From: Gordionus sp. m RMFG-2023
Taxonomy: Eukaryota; Nematomorpha; Gordioida; Chordodea; Parachordodidae
NCBI RefSeq assembly: GCF_954871325.1
Contig: NC_088775.1
Span: 91,022,805-91,086,804, forward strand
Length of the DNA: 64,000 bases
Reading direction: 5' to 3'
The translations under genes were made by a program, and so were the position numbers. A model generated the notes under the pieces. That model had not been told where the DNA came from, ran no database searches, and saw only the letters and a list, made by a program, of their open reading frames with translations. This document shows positions 29,695 through 42,305 of the stretch, piece after piece. Within the stretch, counting starts at the first letter, position 1. Each line of letters opens with the position of its first letter.

Positions 29695-30936
29695 ATAACG
29701 TAAAAAAGTAATAAAATTTCTTCTAAACAACCTTTTAATTTGTTTTTTTTTATTAATTCATCAAAATCACATAAGAATGTAATAGTGTTGTTAAACCTCT
29801 CACTTTTAGCGGATTAATAAAAATGGGTAACTCCATATTTTATTCACAGCAGGAGAAGTAATAATCTTAAATTGCATAGTCTCACAAAAATAATAGATGC
29901 TGGTAAATTTTCACTCATAGCCATGGCATTCATCATGATGTAGACCGATATCAGTATTTATTATGCTAGATAAATTTATAAAATAAAATACTAAAAATAT
30001 TTAGAAGAAATAATTATGCAAATATATTGAATCCATAAGTTATTTATATACGGTAAGGATGCCATGTTAGAAATATATTTGGTAACTAGAAAAGCAATTA
30101 AGATTTTTATACATTATTGTCGCACCACCTCTAGTTGGTATATTATAGCCTAAAATAATGGTAGTTTGTAATAATATCAAAAATATACCAGTATTAAAAA
30201 TTTAATTTAAAGCTGTATTTCGAAGGAGAATTAAAAAAGCTAATGCGTAAAATAAAGAGAAGGAAAAAAAAGAAAATAAGATTACATCCATTGTGGTGGG
30301 GTAAATATTAGGATGTTTAATTTTTAATATATAGATGACGTTAAAGAATTGAATGCAAATTGTTACTTATTTTATTTATTATCGAATGCATTTATTAGTA
30401 AAGATTATTAAAATATTTATTGTAATATATTCTATAACTGTCTAATATGAATGTAAAAGTGACATTTTACCTAATATTTTATAACTAATTTTATATAATA
30501 GAGGTCAACAAAAATCATATATTTATTTAGACTTTAAATATATTTTTAATAAGATCAATAATTAAGTTGATCAGTAATTTTGAACTCGGCTAATTACAAT
30601 ATTAAATTTGTTAATTTTCAAATAATAAATGATTATATTTATTTAATTAGGGTTACAAAATAATTTTAATAATAAAAATCAATTAAGCTTCAACTGTTAA
30701 TGCTAAAGTAATATTTAGACATTATGAGGGATATTGATATTTTATTTTTAACACAGAATTTGAATGCAAGCTAACATAGTGAATATATAATTTATATATA
30801 TTAATCTAATCTAATTAAATACCACTCATCTCATTTATTAAAAATCTTGAATGCCTAATGTTATATTATAGGAATTAATAAATTAAAATATTATATATTT
30901 TGGTTATTGAATAGTAATATGTTTTAATTTATGTAA

Positions 30937-32276
30937 CGCACATTCATTTAATTCTGTTTATTTAAATTATATTTTCATTTTAGTTTTACCTTTTATTTTT
31001 ATATGTTAACCTTTTTAATATTATATTCTAATTTTAGTTTGTAAAAATATATATAAATGTTATGATCGTTTTGAAAAAGGAGAGATATATTAAATAAAGT
31101 AAATTATTTATTTTAGGCTCCTCATAGGCTCGCCACATTTTCTTCACCTAATTAATTTTTAAATAATAAAATCAAATCTATATGTATAATACTTAGTAAA
31201 ATTATAAAAGAAATAGTTCAGGGGGTAACAAAAAATTTATAGTTAGTTCAGCGGATATTAGGAAGCCAGAAAAAATTTTTTTTTCTCTTTAGGGGCCTAT
31301 TCAAATTTTTCAAGGGGCTATAAACCCTTCGCCCCCCCTTCCTTCTTTAGTGTCGCTGCTGCACTATTCTTTGTTTCTGGTAAAAGCGCACATTTTGTAT
31401 TTATGTCTTCGATGTAATGCGATGTCCTAGATTCTTTAAAAAGGCTAAGGCGTGAGTGCCAAAAGAAGTTAGTGTTGTATCAATTATTAGTAAGAATAAT
31501 GGTGGAAAATAAAGAATATTTGGCAGCTTTATTTCATTCCTGCATCATGAACATCAGCATCCTGGTTTAGGTTGGAGGATATGAGTGGGTCTACCTACAC
31601 AGATAAGATCCCAGGTTAAGAACTTATCATTCTTCTATAGGATCTTCGATAAACCATCAGAATGTTTACTTTGCGTGACAAAGTCCAGTTGATTCAAGAG
31701 TTAAAGGAATTCCAGGAGATTTCAAGAGTTTTAAAACGCTCCAAACTAAAGATGACTATTTTTTCAATCAATATTTTGATCTCTTGTAGATAATGGCAAA
31801 TATGTGATAATCGTAGGTGTAAAAAAATGTTCAAAATTGTAAGGTAATCCTTGGAGGAAAAGTGGTTAAAATTTTGCATAATTTTAATTAGAATTACTAA
31901 CATAATATTGATTAACTGTTTAAAAACTATTAAAAAAATAGAACAAAGTATGATAATTAAGAAAATCCTGATCGAATCTTAAAATAGGGTAGGAATGCTA
32001 GATAAAGGGTAATCTTTGGATACGGGGGAATATTTACTCAGGCTTTTATAGTTGTGCCACCCTTGGCAAAGTTTCCTAGTCACACCAATGTGTCAAAAAT
32101 TAATATTTATCTAATACATTCGAATTTTATTTAAAATTATATTAACCTAAGGACTTGTTATATTGTTTATTTCACTTAATATTATATTAATCTAATAGTT
32201 ACATTGATTGTTATTTACTTTTGAAAAGTATATATATATATATTTTCTTGGGTTAATAGTCAGTTAGTTATATTTG
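30937..32276. repeat. Truncated tandem unit, copy C
   Basis: This is a third, recent copy of the unit's 5' end. It is colinear with 1-1330 and 16047-17390 and stops abruptly after a shared block that contains an AT dinucleotide run (near 32230). The sequence that follows is unrelated AT-rich DNA up to about 33700. No micro-exon gene accompanies this fragment. The break suggests deletion or unequal exchange at the array edge. Confidence 0.85.
31662..31905 (+). pseudogene. Transposase HTH relic (copy C)
   Basis: Copy C counterpart of the same relic, with a few more substitutions (for example Pro-Cys changed near the start). It has the same stop codons downstream. It shows that the relic was already dead before the array expanded. 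Confidence 0.4.
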
Positions 32277-33700
32277 ATAATAAATAAAAGGATAAAAAAT
32301 TTATAAAATAAAAGATTTAGATAAAACTAATGAGATAATAAAAACTGTATGATGTGAGGCAGAAGACATGATACTAATATTACTTTTGATAAAGTTATTA
32401 CGAAACTAGATACTTAAGATTTGGAAGATAAACTAAAAGATGAGTTAGAGATAAAAAAAAAATGTATTATAATACATTAATATAAAAAAAAAGAACAAAA
32501 TAACTTATAAAGATCAAAATTAGAACTGTATGATCCAATAATTTTCGATCTAAAACTCATTTATAGTTACAAAATTATCATAATAAAACTCATAAATCTT
32601 GCAATAAAATTAGTGAGACAAATAAGTTAGACGATTAAAAACATAGTAATACCACATTTATTTGAGTCTGATTTTGATTCAGATTATCATCAAAATTGAA
32701 AAGACGTTAATAGGTCTTAACAGGAAAAAATTTTTTTTGTAAAATTAAAAATAAAAATATAAGGGACATATTTCGTACTAAAATATTTAAAAAAGTGTAA
32801 CTAAAAATTTTAATGTAATTTCTTTACATTATATGAAGAATTGTATAAAGTCTTATAAAATTACAATGTAAAAAATACTAATATAATAAAAAATGGGTGA
32901 TTCAATTAATATACAAAATGATTAAAAAAATTTGTGAAGAATAAAAATAATAAAAGGAGAATAGAAAATAACAAGACTATAATTATTTAAATTACAAAAA
33001 AAAACCATGTATAGAGATCATTTACTAAATATTTAAGATTAGAATTATTTTCAAGAAAAATTTTTATATTAAGACGCATTTTTAAATTAAAAAAACAAAA
33101 GGTGTTTAATTTAAACTTTAAAATAAAAAAGAGAGGGAAGTGTGCAAAATTAAAAATTAACTATAAATTATTATGCGCGAAAATTTTTAAAATTAATACA
33201 CTAGATTTATTATTCATTTAAAAAAGTGAAGATCCAAAATTATTTTTATCTTACCATATGTTTTAACGATATGATTTTTTAACAAATTATAGATCAAATG
33301 AAATAGTTGCTAATTATTTTATTTTTCAATTTTTTATAATTTCTAAATATAAAAAATTTTTCAAAAATACATTTGCACATTTTAACCCTCGTGGAAATCA
33401 TTTATTAATATATATATATATATATATAAATCGTTATACGGTACGTAAAAATTATATAAAAAACGCAAAATATAAAAAAATAAAATTAAACGCCAAACTA
33501 AAATGCGAATCACATATCAAATATTCTTTTGAATTTTATTTTCTATTTTTCCAATTTTTATCATTCTTATTCAATAATTCCTATTCAATTTAATATTCTA
33601 CTAAATGCATTTTCCAATTCCATTATTCATATTTGACATTCGACAAATTATTCTATACTATACGATGAATTAATGATAAAGATTTGAACAAAACGGGAAC
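32277..33700. other. AT-rich insert between copies C and D
   Basis: Extremely AT-rich sequence with many short A runs, an AT dinucleotide tract (about 33408-33428) and no open frame of note on either strand. It does not match the other array copies. It separates the broken end of copy C from the inverted minisatellite unit. I see no gene in it. Confidence 0.6.
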
Positions 33701-33701
33701 G

Positions 33702-33826
33702 ATGATAAAAGAGATAGGAGAACGTACAAAAAACAACAAAGGATTGGAAGCGTGTTCCGCGAGTTCCACGACGACTGCGAGGAACACAGAAAGATTGAAG
33801 AAAGAACAGAAGGGGGAATGATATAT
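33702..33826 (-). repeat. Single inverted minisatellite unit
   Basis: This block is the reverse complement of the start of the minisatellite in copies A and B (compare 1681-1780). It includes the CTTCTGTTCTTTCTTCAATC end, here read on the minus strand. It lies exactly between the non-repeat insert (32277-33700) and the start of diverged copy D. It marks a rearrangement junction at the array edge. Confidence 0.75.
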
Positions 33827-34254
33827 TTGAATTATATTAACTTAAATTTTACCTTACGGACTTGTTACATTATTTCTATCACTTAACATAATATTAATTT
33901 GATACTTACATTTATTGTTATTTACTTTTGAAAAGAATATATATAAAATTTATTAGGTTAATAGTCAGTTGTTTATATTTTATAATAAATGAATTCAAAA
34001 TAAAGTAATTTTGTATCAACATCATTTTAATTTAACACCATATTAAAATTAGTTGAACAAATATTCAAATTTCAAAAAAAAATAGCGGGTTGATAGCAAT
34101 TTGACCTTTTTGAAATATAAATATAAGTTTTTAATTATTTTTAGAGAGTAGTAGTTTGCAGTTTAAACAATATTAATAATAGTTCCCTTTATGGATACAA
34201 TTCTATTTGAGAATCAAAAAAAAATTCAAAACATTTGATATTATCTTACATAGA

Positions 34255-34545
34255 GGTCTGCAAATGACAGAATTTTAAGGCCCAGTCCTGGGAATTTAGC
34301 TTGTGCCCGGCCCGACTCAGTTTCATTTTTTTTTACTAAGGTTTTCTAATGAGAAATTTATGTTGTTGAACACCCAAAATAACAATTATTTATAATATTT
34401 GGAAGTGGCTAAATTAAAAAATATTATACTTTACGGATTCAATGAAATATCAGAATCATCAAATATTTATGAAAAATATTTTATCCCCCAGTCCAACTGG
34501 CCTAAATAATTTTCAGGGGCTGGGATTAGGCACATAACTTTACAG
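34255..34545. mobile_element. MITE-like element with AGAGGTCTGCAAATG end
   Basis: Left end AGAGGTCTGCAAATGACAG, right end CTTTACAGACCTTTA, and a GC-rich core with CCCGGCCCGAC and GGCCTAAATAATTTTCAGG. The ends match the GGTCTG MITE family found elsewhere in the unit. It is specific to copy D, upstream of the signal-peptide exon. Confidence 0.5.
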
Positions 34546-34962
34546 ACCTTTATAGCACCACAATTTTAATCTCATTTAAGGTATATAAAAAAAATTATTC
34601 AAATAAATAATTAAATTATAGATAAATTTTACATAAATTATAAAAAAAAACTAACATATACTATGAAATAAAATTCATATCTCTTTATAATTATTTATTT
34701 ACCAAAAAAAATGATATTTTTAACCTTGACAACTGTAGATAAATTTATTATTGAAAAAGATTGAAATGTAAAAAATTTAAATTAAATTTAAAATTAATTC
34801 AAATTTTTTAAACAAAAAATTACTAAAGTTAGATAAAATTGTATTCAATCCGTTTTACCAATTATTAAAGCTAGTGTATAAAATATAGTTAAAACTTCCT
34901 TGAATCGCTTAGAATATTAAATCCATAACTAACTTAAATTGCTGAAAAGAAGATTGTCTTAT

Positions 34963-37900
34963 ATGAATACATTTTCTTTGCCATTTTTGTCAGCTTTGAT
35001 GATAGCATTTGGTTGTAATATAGAAAGTAATTTTTTTTTTGTTTAAAACAACATTTTTATATATATATTTTTTTTAATTAATAATTATAAAATCTACTCC
35101 TATTATTATGTTAATAAGTTGTGGAATCTTCAAGTAAATTACCAATATTATATATTATACTTTAAATACTATAATTATAATCATCGCTGGATATTTGGGT
35201 GAATTACATAAATTTTATTTTGCATATTTTTTTTTGTCATTGAAGTTCGTGAAAAAATACAACACAAACTATATTTTAAAAAACAATTTAAATTATATTT
35301 AGCCAATTGAAAAATAAACATCTATCTCATATTACCACCCCAAAATATGCCAAACTTTAAAAATTGTTCATCTTCATAAAATTTACCCAAATATTATAAA
35401 TTTCGCCCCTTTGGCTTACAAATGACAGAATAAAACTTTTTATTTATTGATAAATTTATTTTTTAAATATAAAATCAATAACTTAACAGGTAAAAAAAAA
35501 AAAAAATTAATCAATATGTTCCTTCTAATAATAATAAAAACCTTGTTTAGACAATTGGATCATTTGCAGGCCATTCCCGAGTAAGCTAGCTTTAAAGAAT
35601 AGACAAAATAAAAAATTATTTTAAATTTAAAAGCTAATATGACTTGCGTAAAAGAAAGTAATTTTTTTTTTAAATATAACTTTTCATTGCTATCTATAAC
35701 ATTCTTTCATAGATGGTGCTATTGTTTATACGATAACGGGTTAGGTTTTGTTTAATTTTTTTAAAGAAAAATAATAGCTTTATTTTTTGATTAAAATGAT
35801 GATAAATAATATATAATAATGGCAGAATATGTGGAAGATGTTATTAGAGGTAGGCTTTCTATATGCCTATATATATTATATATTATGAGTTTACCTATTC
35901 AAAAAAAAAATAATCTTTATATAATTACTTATCTTTCATTAGGCTACGTAAATGACATAAACTTTTACATCGAATCTATAGGTAGTAGATACTATAAGTA
36001 AATTATTCCCCACTTCCTTTATTTACCCATTCCTATTGGAATTTAATTTCGCATAATATTCGTTTATGTTGGATAAATATTATATATAACCTTCAAGATT
36101 CAAATTTTTGGATGGGTCTAAGTAAATCATTACACATTTTTATCGATATTATCCGTAAAAGGGTTAAAAGCAAATCTAAGATTGTTAGCAAATCTTTAAA
36201 ACTAAAATCATTTATAGCTTCGGTTTATAGGATCGTATGTAGAATACCTTGTGTAAATATCAGTCAATATTAATATAAATTTTGAGAAAGATAATTAAAT
36301 ATATTTATAAAACGAAATTGTCCTAAATTCACGAAGGTACTCGAGATCCGCAATGGGTGAGTTTTTAGCCGCCGGCTCTTGCATTGGACTGGGTTTTCTA
36401 AAATATTTTTGACACTGGACGGGTAGCGGGCAGGTTATAAAAATTTAATTTTTTGGAGTAGATGGGCCGGTTAAATTTTTGGTATTTTTTTTTTAGGGCG
36501 AAGTGACCATAACAGAACTTCGATTTATTTTAAAATGATTATTTTTTTATTTCAGAATTATTGCGTATTACATATGTTTAATTAAAAATATACATTGAAG
36601 TAAAAATAAATAAATAATTTTTAAAACATTAGCGGGCTTTTTGGCTAAAACCTGCCCATTGCAGACCTCCACTCTATACGCGATGAAATACAATTTGGGG
36701 GAAAACGCGTGCTTATACCCGATTTAGATTTATAAAAATTTGCTTGAAAAGAAACGGGCCCTAGAGCCATAGATTTTTGCTGAAAAAACTCAATTGTATA
36801 TGAGATGAGTATGTATATATTCCCTATAAAGGGCCGGGTTAAATCGAGGCTGATAAACACTAAATATTTCCAAAAACTAATTGCTAACATTATACTTTAA
36901 TGCAAAAGAATTGATATCTGAAAGACTTACAATCAACTTGGGTATATAGTAATTTCAACACAACAATTTAAAATAATAATAATTATAATAATTACTGTAA
37001 AATTTTTGTTTTAAAATTATAATAAAGTATAAAATGTGAGACCAACTGGTAAAAAAAATGTATATACATTATTTTATATAAGGCCACGTACAAAGTTCAT
37101 TTTACTATTATATAAACCTGAAAATTTGTTTTAATTATCATATCAAGATATCTTATATATGCATCTAACTTTCATTAATGTAAAATAGTATCTTTTAGTT
37201 GGTTCAATATGGATTTAAGTATGAATTAATTTTTTTAAAAAACTATATAGATACTAATTTATTCTAAACAATTTTTTTTTTTTATCCTTGGCGTTAAGGA
37301 AGACGATTAAAATGTACGAATGCGATTTTCAAAAACAAATTTAAATATATATTAAATAGTTTAATTTGTATTTATTTTAAATGATAAAAATATAGGTATT
37401 TATATATTTTTAAAAAAATTGAAACATTCAATTATTTTTATACGATGTACACATACCATTTCATAATTATAAATAATGTAATGATTAACTAATAAATTTC
37501 GTAGTTAAATGACAACTAGGGGCTAAATAAATGACTTAAAAAAATATTTAAAAAAAAATGAACTTCCCTTCAATTCAATCATGTATATAACAAAATATTT
37601 ACTTTAAGCATCAAATTATAATAATATATATATAACTTTTATACAAAGAGAGGAGTTGATTTTTCGACCCATCACTTTCATCTCTAACCATAGTGATTGA
37701 CAATCTCTTATTGTCTTACACGCATATCATATAATATTGTCATAAGATATTGTGTATAATTAACTATATAATCTACTAATCTACATTATTTGATTGAAAT
37801 TGGACATTATATAATGTTATATATATATACAATGTAAAAATACACAATTACAATATAATATTGTCATAAAATATTATGTATAATTAACTATATAATCTAC

Positions 37901-40371
37901 TAATCCACATTATTCGATTGAAATTGGATATTATATAATGTTATATATATATAATGTAAAAATACACAATTAAAAACACTTTCAAATAACTAAAAATTAA
38001 AAATAAATTTCCATTCTCCTTGGCATTTCCAGTGATGACCAGGAATGTAGGCCAGCGACTATCATTATAAATATATGGACCATGACTTCCGTCTCAAGTA
38101 GACAAACAATGATATTATCCAAGCCTTTAAAAAAAAAGTCTTTTTCTCCACTCTCTAATCAATAGTAGATTCGAGATTATTAGCTTTAAATGACCAAACA
38201 TCTTGAATAGTCTGATCTATAGGATTGCCTAACCCTGAGACTCCCTATATTTCGATAACATCGTCAATAAAATATTTTCCTTTAGAGCAAAGGATCTAGA
38301 TCCCATTTCCTCCTTATAATTCTTTCATTTTTAAATTTATTTAGATGTTTTTTTTAAAAAATTATTCATTTAGCCTTTGGTTAGTATTATTTTTTACTCA
38401 TAAACCTTTTACATATAAGATTGCTTTTTATAATTAAAATACATCGTTATAATTTTATTGCTATTCAAATACCTATATTATATAAAATTATCATTATAAT
38501 AAAATAATATTTGATTATATAAAAAAAAATTTGTTATTTGAAAAATTTTTAGTACAAAAAAGACTTAGTAAATAATTAAAAAAATATATCAATTTAATTT
38601 AACATTAACAACACTAGTTAAATCATATTCTCGTTCCAAACCCATTGGTATTCCAACTTATGGGTTTCTACTGTCTTATAAATATAATAATTATTAATAT
38701 TTATTGTTGTTATAATCGCTATATATAGTGGATGTAAATGGTACCTTAATAATATCTATAGGTTTAATATTAATGCTTTATATATCATTATAAACATTTA
38801 TTTTATAAATATATAATCGTAATAAATCAGTTAGATAATCAAATAAATATCTTAAATTAATATAAGCTCTTCATATTACAATCCTACTTATCAGAAGATT
38901 TCGAATAAACGTCTTTTTTTAAAACCAAAGACACACACATTATTTCAGATAATTTGTATTTTCCCTACTTAATTTTTTATAAATCAATGAATGTAAATAT
39001 TTAACTAATACATAATCAGGAGAAGGATTATTTTTCCACCTGATTCCATATTCAATAAGTATCTATTTTTTTTCCTCATGCCACGCCTAGTCTGGCCTAA
39101 ATAATGTGATATATTCTCTTCTTTTTTTACCACACCACATCTTTCAATATTTCATCATTCTCGCTCTTCCTCATTCTTACCTCTTTTACCAATTCTTTAT
39201 CATTTTAAGCAATATAGCTATTTCTATCTACTCTAATTTCAGTTTCAATTTATTAATTCTGACCACCTAAAATCCATACATCTGCGATTCATAAATTTAA
39301 CAGATTCTATCCTTCCTAATTTGCAACTTCTTAGATATTGGAGCAAATGTTGTAGCATTATTCTCATTTGTCACCCCCTTTCACCATTTTTTTAGTGCTT
39401 CTTAATAGCTTAACCATTTGATTAATAATGCATGTATGTCTTAAATAATTATTTTTATTCTCCATTTATAGTCTTTAATCAAACAAAAATAAACCTCCCT
39501 CTATTTATGACCTCGATATTCATTCTTAATCATCATTTATCCCTTCCTCGTTTTTAAAACCATTATTTTCTATTATAATTTCGCTTTCTTATAGATTCAA
39601 TATTACCATCTTTTGATTCTTTGATTTTTTTTATTTATTTTGACTTAGATTATTTTCGCCAAAGAATATATTATCCAATTACAATTTTAACTATATTTAT
39701 CATAACTCCAAATCTCATAAAACAACATGTAATGATTGCACCTTCCAACTTTTCTTTCCTGCACCAATGATAATATCTGAAAACAAAGTTTTTCTCAGAT
39801 GTCAGCCATAAAAATAGTAATAAACTTAGTCTGTATATCTCTTATAATTCATATCTTTTGCGATTTTTTCACAAGATACATAGCAAAGTTAGAAGATTAT
39901 TTTTATGATGCTGTAGCAAATGTCATAGCAAATATAATATATTTTTCTTAGGAAGCAGAATATGGAATATACCAGGTTTCATGAAATATTCTTAATTAAT
40001 TAATTTTTAAAAATAATAATACTTTTAGTCATAGAGGAGGTCACGATTACATCGTATAGAGGTTTTAAATATCATTCTTTTTAGTTTTATTTTATTTAAA
40101 CATCGTAAACTTAGGTGAAGAACCATTCACCCTACAATACAATGGTATATATAACTACAATACAAATTGATTTCATTTTTTATATTTGTATAATATAATA
40201 TATAATAACGCTTTTAAGAGAGGTGAGATATAGATTCTTAAGAGATTTAGATGATGTTATTAATCCCTAAAAACTGATTGGTTATTTAATGATATATTGT
40301 AAATGATAAAAGGTTCAAGAATATTTTCTTCCTGGTTGATAAATGGAGATTACGAGATTCACTTTCAATAG
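34963..40371 (+). CDS. Secreted micro-exon protein gene, copy D
   Basis: Diverged, compact copy spanning 5.4 kb. Exons: 34963-35026 (signal peptide, 21 codons), 35119-35133, 35551-35580, 35713-35739, 35826-35849, 35943-35981, 36218-36238, 37189-37197, 37299-37313, 38729-38740, 39952-39975, 40029-40061, 40115-40144, 40313-40371 (TAG). The 9-bp exon homologous to 5464-5472 lies at 36933-36941 but its acceptor is AA. Without it the frame stays open for about 133 codons. The exon at 37189-37197 is needed: joining 36238 directly to 37299 would create TGA. The ATG visible just before exon 5 (35819) is not a start; it overlaps the acceptor and is TTG in copy B. The signal peptide differs almost completely from A and B, yet stays hydrophobic and the exon still ends in phase 1. 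Confidence 0.76.
36342..36670. mobile_element. MITE with GGTCTG-type ends, longer form (copy D)
   Basis: Older and longer relative of the 155-bp MITEs of copies A and B at the same intron position. It has GATCCGCAATGGGTG at the left and CCCATTGCAGACCTC at the right, and about 170 bp of extra internal sequence. The A and B forms are probably internal deletion derivatives of it. Confidence 0.55.
37731..37978. repeat. 124-bp direct duplication (copy D)
   Basis: Two copies of a 124-bp AT-rich block, first at 37737 and second at 37861, with a few substitutions. Each ends in a TATATATA run. It lies in an intron of gene D. Confidence 0.85.
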
Positions 40372-40769
40372 TTATTTTTGTATAATTGGTTATAAACGAA
40401 AAAGAAAGAAAAAAATTTTGTGAAATTGAAATTTTGGTATAACAAAACATAATTTTTTTCTTGACGATAATTTCTTATTATAAATTTTACATTTAACTTT
40501 GGGTTATTTTGCATTCATTTTTTAATCATATTTTCTTAATCATCAATGGAAAATAAGTTATTATAACTTTTACATTAATAATGGGGTTGTTTCTCATTTT
40601 CAATAATATTTTGTTTTTTAATCAATAAAGAATATTTTAGGTTATTTCAAAATTTACAATTCTTATAGCGTCATTTGAGATTTTTATATGTGGCCACCAC
40701 TGCAATCGTAAAAAAGAAATGAAAAATTTTCCTAAACTACCTTTTACTTCCTTCACATTTTAATTAGAT

Positions 40770-42273
40770 ATCATAAATATATTTTTTATGTCCGATTTAA
40801 ATTTTTTCTTAAAAAAATCGCTTTAAATATAATTTGTTTTATTCAAACCGTTTTAACAGTTTGTAGCCGTTTAAATGAAGTGGCTAAACTCAGTTTTTAG
40901 TCAAATACTATTACCTTAGTCTCATTTATTTAAAAAAATTTATAGCATAACTTTTGAAAATAGCTTAAATACCTCAATGCTAAGTGGAATTTATTTGGCA
41001 TGTGTAGATTGGGCTCTATTATAAGCCGAATTTAACAAATTGGTAATTATTAATTCTTATATTACAATCAAAAAATAATTCAATTACCTTTTATTGGGGA
41101 TTTAATAATAAATCAAAAGCCTTTTTAAAAACTGGTTCCAAAATTTATTATACTGTGAATTCAACGAATGTTTATGGATTTTTTAGCGCAATATTATAAT
41201 CAGCTCGGTGATGTATAATTAGCATCCCAATGACGGAAGGAGGAAGGTTTATAAATATATTAGATGGTGGGAAGAAGAAAAAGGAAAGAAAAACTTATAC
41301 TATTTAGAAAATTGGTAATATTTATAAGTGCGCAGAAATTAGATCTGTTAGAGCCGCGTCCCCAAGACCCGATCATGTAAAAAGATACAAAATTATTTTT
41401 TTTCCGGCTAGACTAAAAAACACTGACTAAAATTTCCACCAGCCGGCTCAGGCCAATCACTAATGCGAATAGAATAGAATAGAATGGGTATTGATTGGGC
41501 CTGCGCCTATAATTTATTTCAAAAAACTTCATTTCTTATCATTTCAAACGGTAAGATATTTATAAAACTATATAATATCACATTTGAATAATAATAATTA
41601 ATGCTCGATGTATATTAACGTGTTATCAAAATTCAATATTGATCTCCTTCAATTTTATAGGTAAATACATGGCCATTAAAAAGTTGTCCTTTATGCTGGC
41701 TAAATTTTCGATTTCCGCCTTTTTGCCTAGATTTTTCAGATATTCGACCTAAGAGGGTAAAACGTGTATGATAAAAAAAAAATTATTTTCGATATGCATA
41801 TAATTTGATTGCTAGTGAAGAACCTCATAAAGATAATCCTTATTTGCTTCCTGTGCCATATATGGACGCTTTAGAAGCTCGGCGCATTTCGAGGTATCAT
41901 ATCTGTTGAAAGGTATCAACGTCGAGGGTAAATTAAATCTGAAAAAACAAAATTTTCTATATAGTATTCTTAAAACGAATCGGTGATTATAGACAAAGTA
42001 ATATAATGTAAGCTTCTAGATTTTTCTGCCACCTACGAACAATCTCCAGGCTTTAATGTTATTTTGTCCCTTTTAAGATCAAAACTTGAGGATTTTAATT
42101 GTTCCAAATGATCCTTAAATAAAAACAGGGAACGTGTTTGGCATATACCATAGACATTTATATTGCCAACTCTAAATCAGAGGCATGGTTTGGTCGTGTC
42201 CAGGGCCATAAATAGGATTAAAAACTGAGCTACAAGCCGGGCCGGGCTTCATTTTAAATTTTTGCATGCTTAT

Positions 42274-42305
<32 letters not shown>

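Larger units (their letters stand above)
33830..40760. repeat. Diverged tandem unit, copy D
   Basis: This is an old copy of the unit. It is recognisable from 33840-34045 (similar to 1180-1400) and from about 34960 to 40760 (similar to 3440-12430). It is shorter than A and B because it lacks the minisatellite array, the AGAAT satellite, the pogo element, the hAT, the 290-bp palindromic element and several MITEs. It therefore shows the pre-insertion state. Its micro-exon gene keeps frame, phases and most splice sites, which is what made the exons visible. Confidence 0.85.

Noticed and set aside
35819-36001. Plus-strand frame of 60 codons starting ATGGCAGAA
   Set aside because: It reads through an intron of gene copy D. 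The ATG overlaps the splice acceptor and is not kept in copy B; only 35826-35849 and 35943-35981 are exonic.
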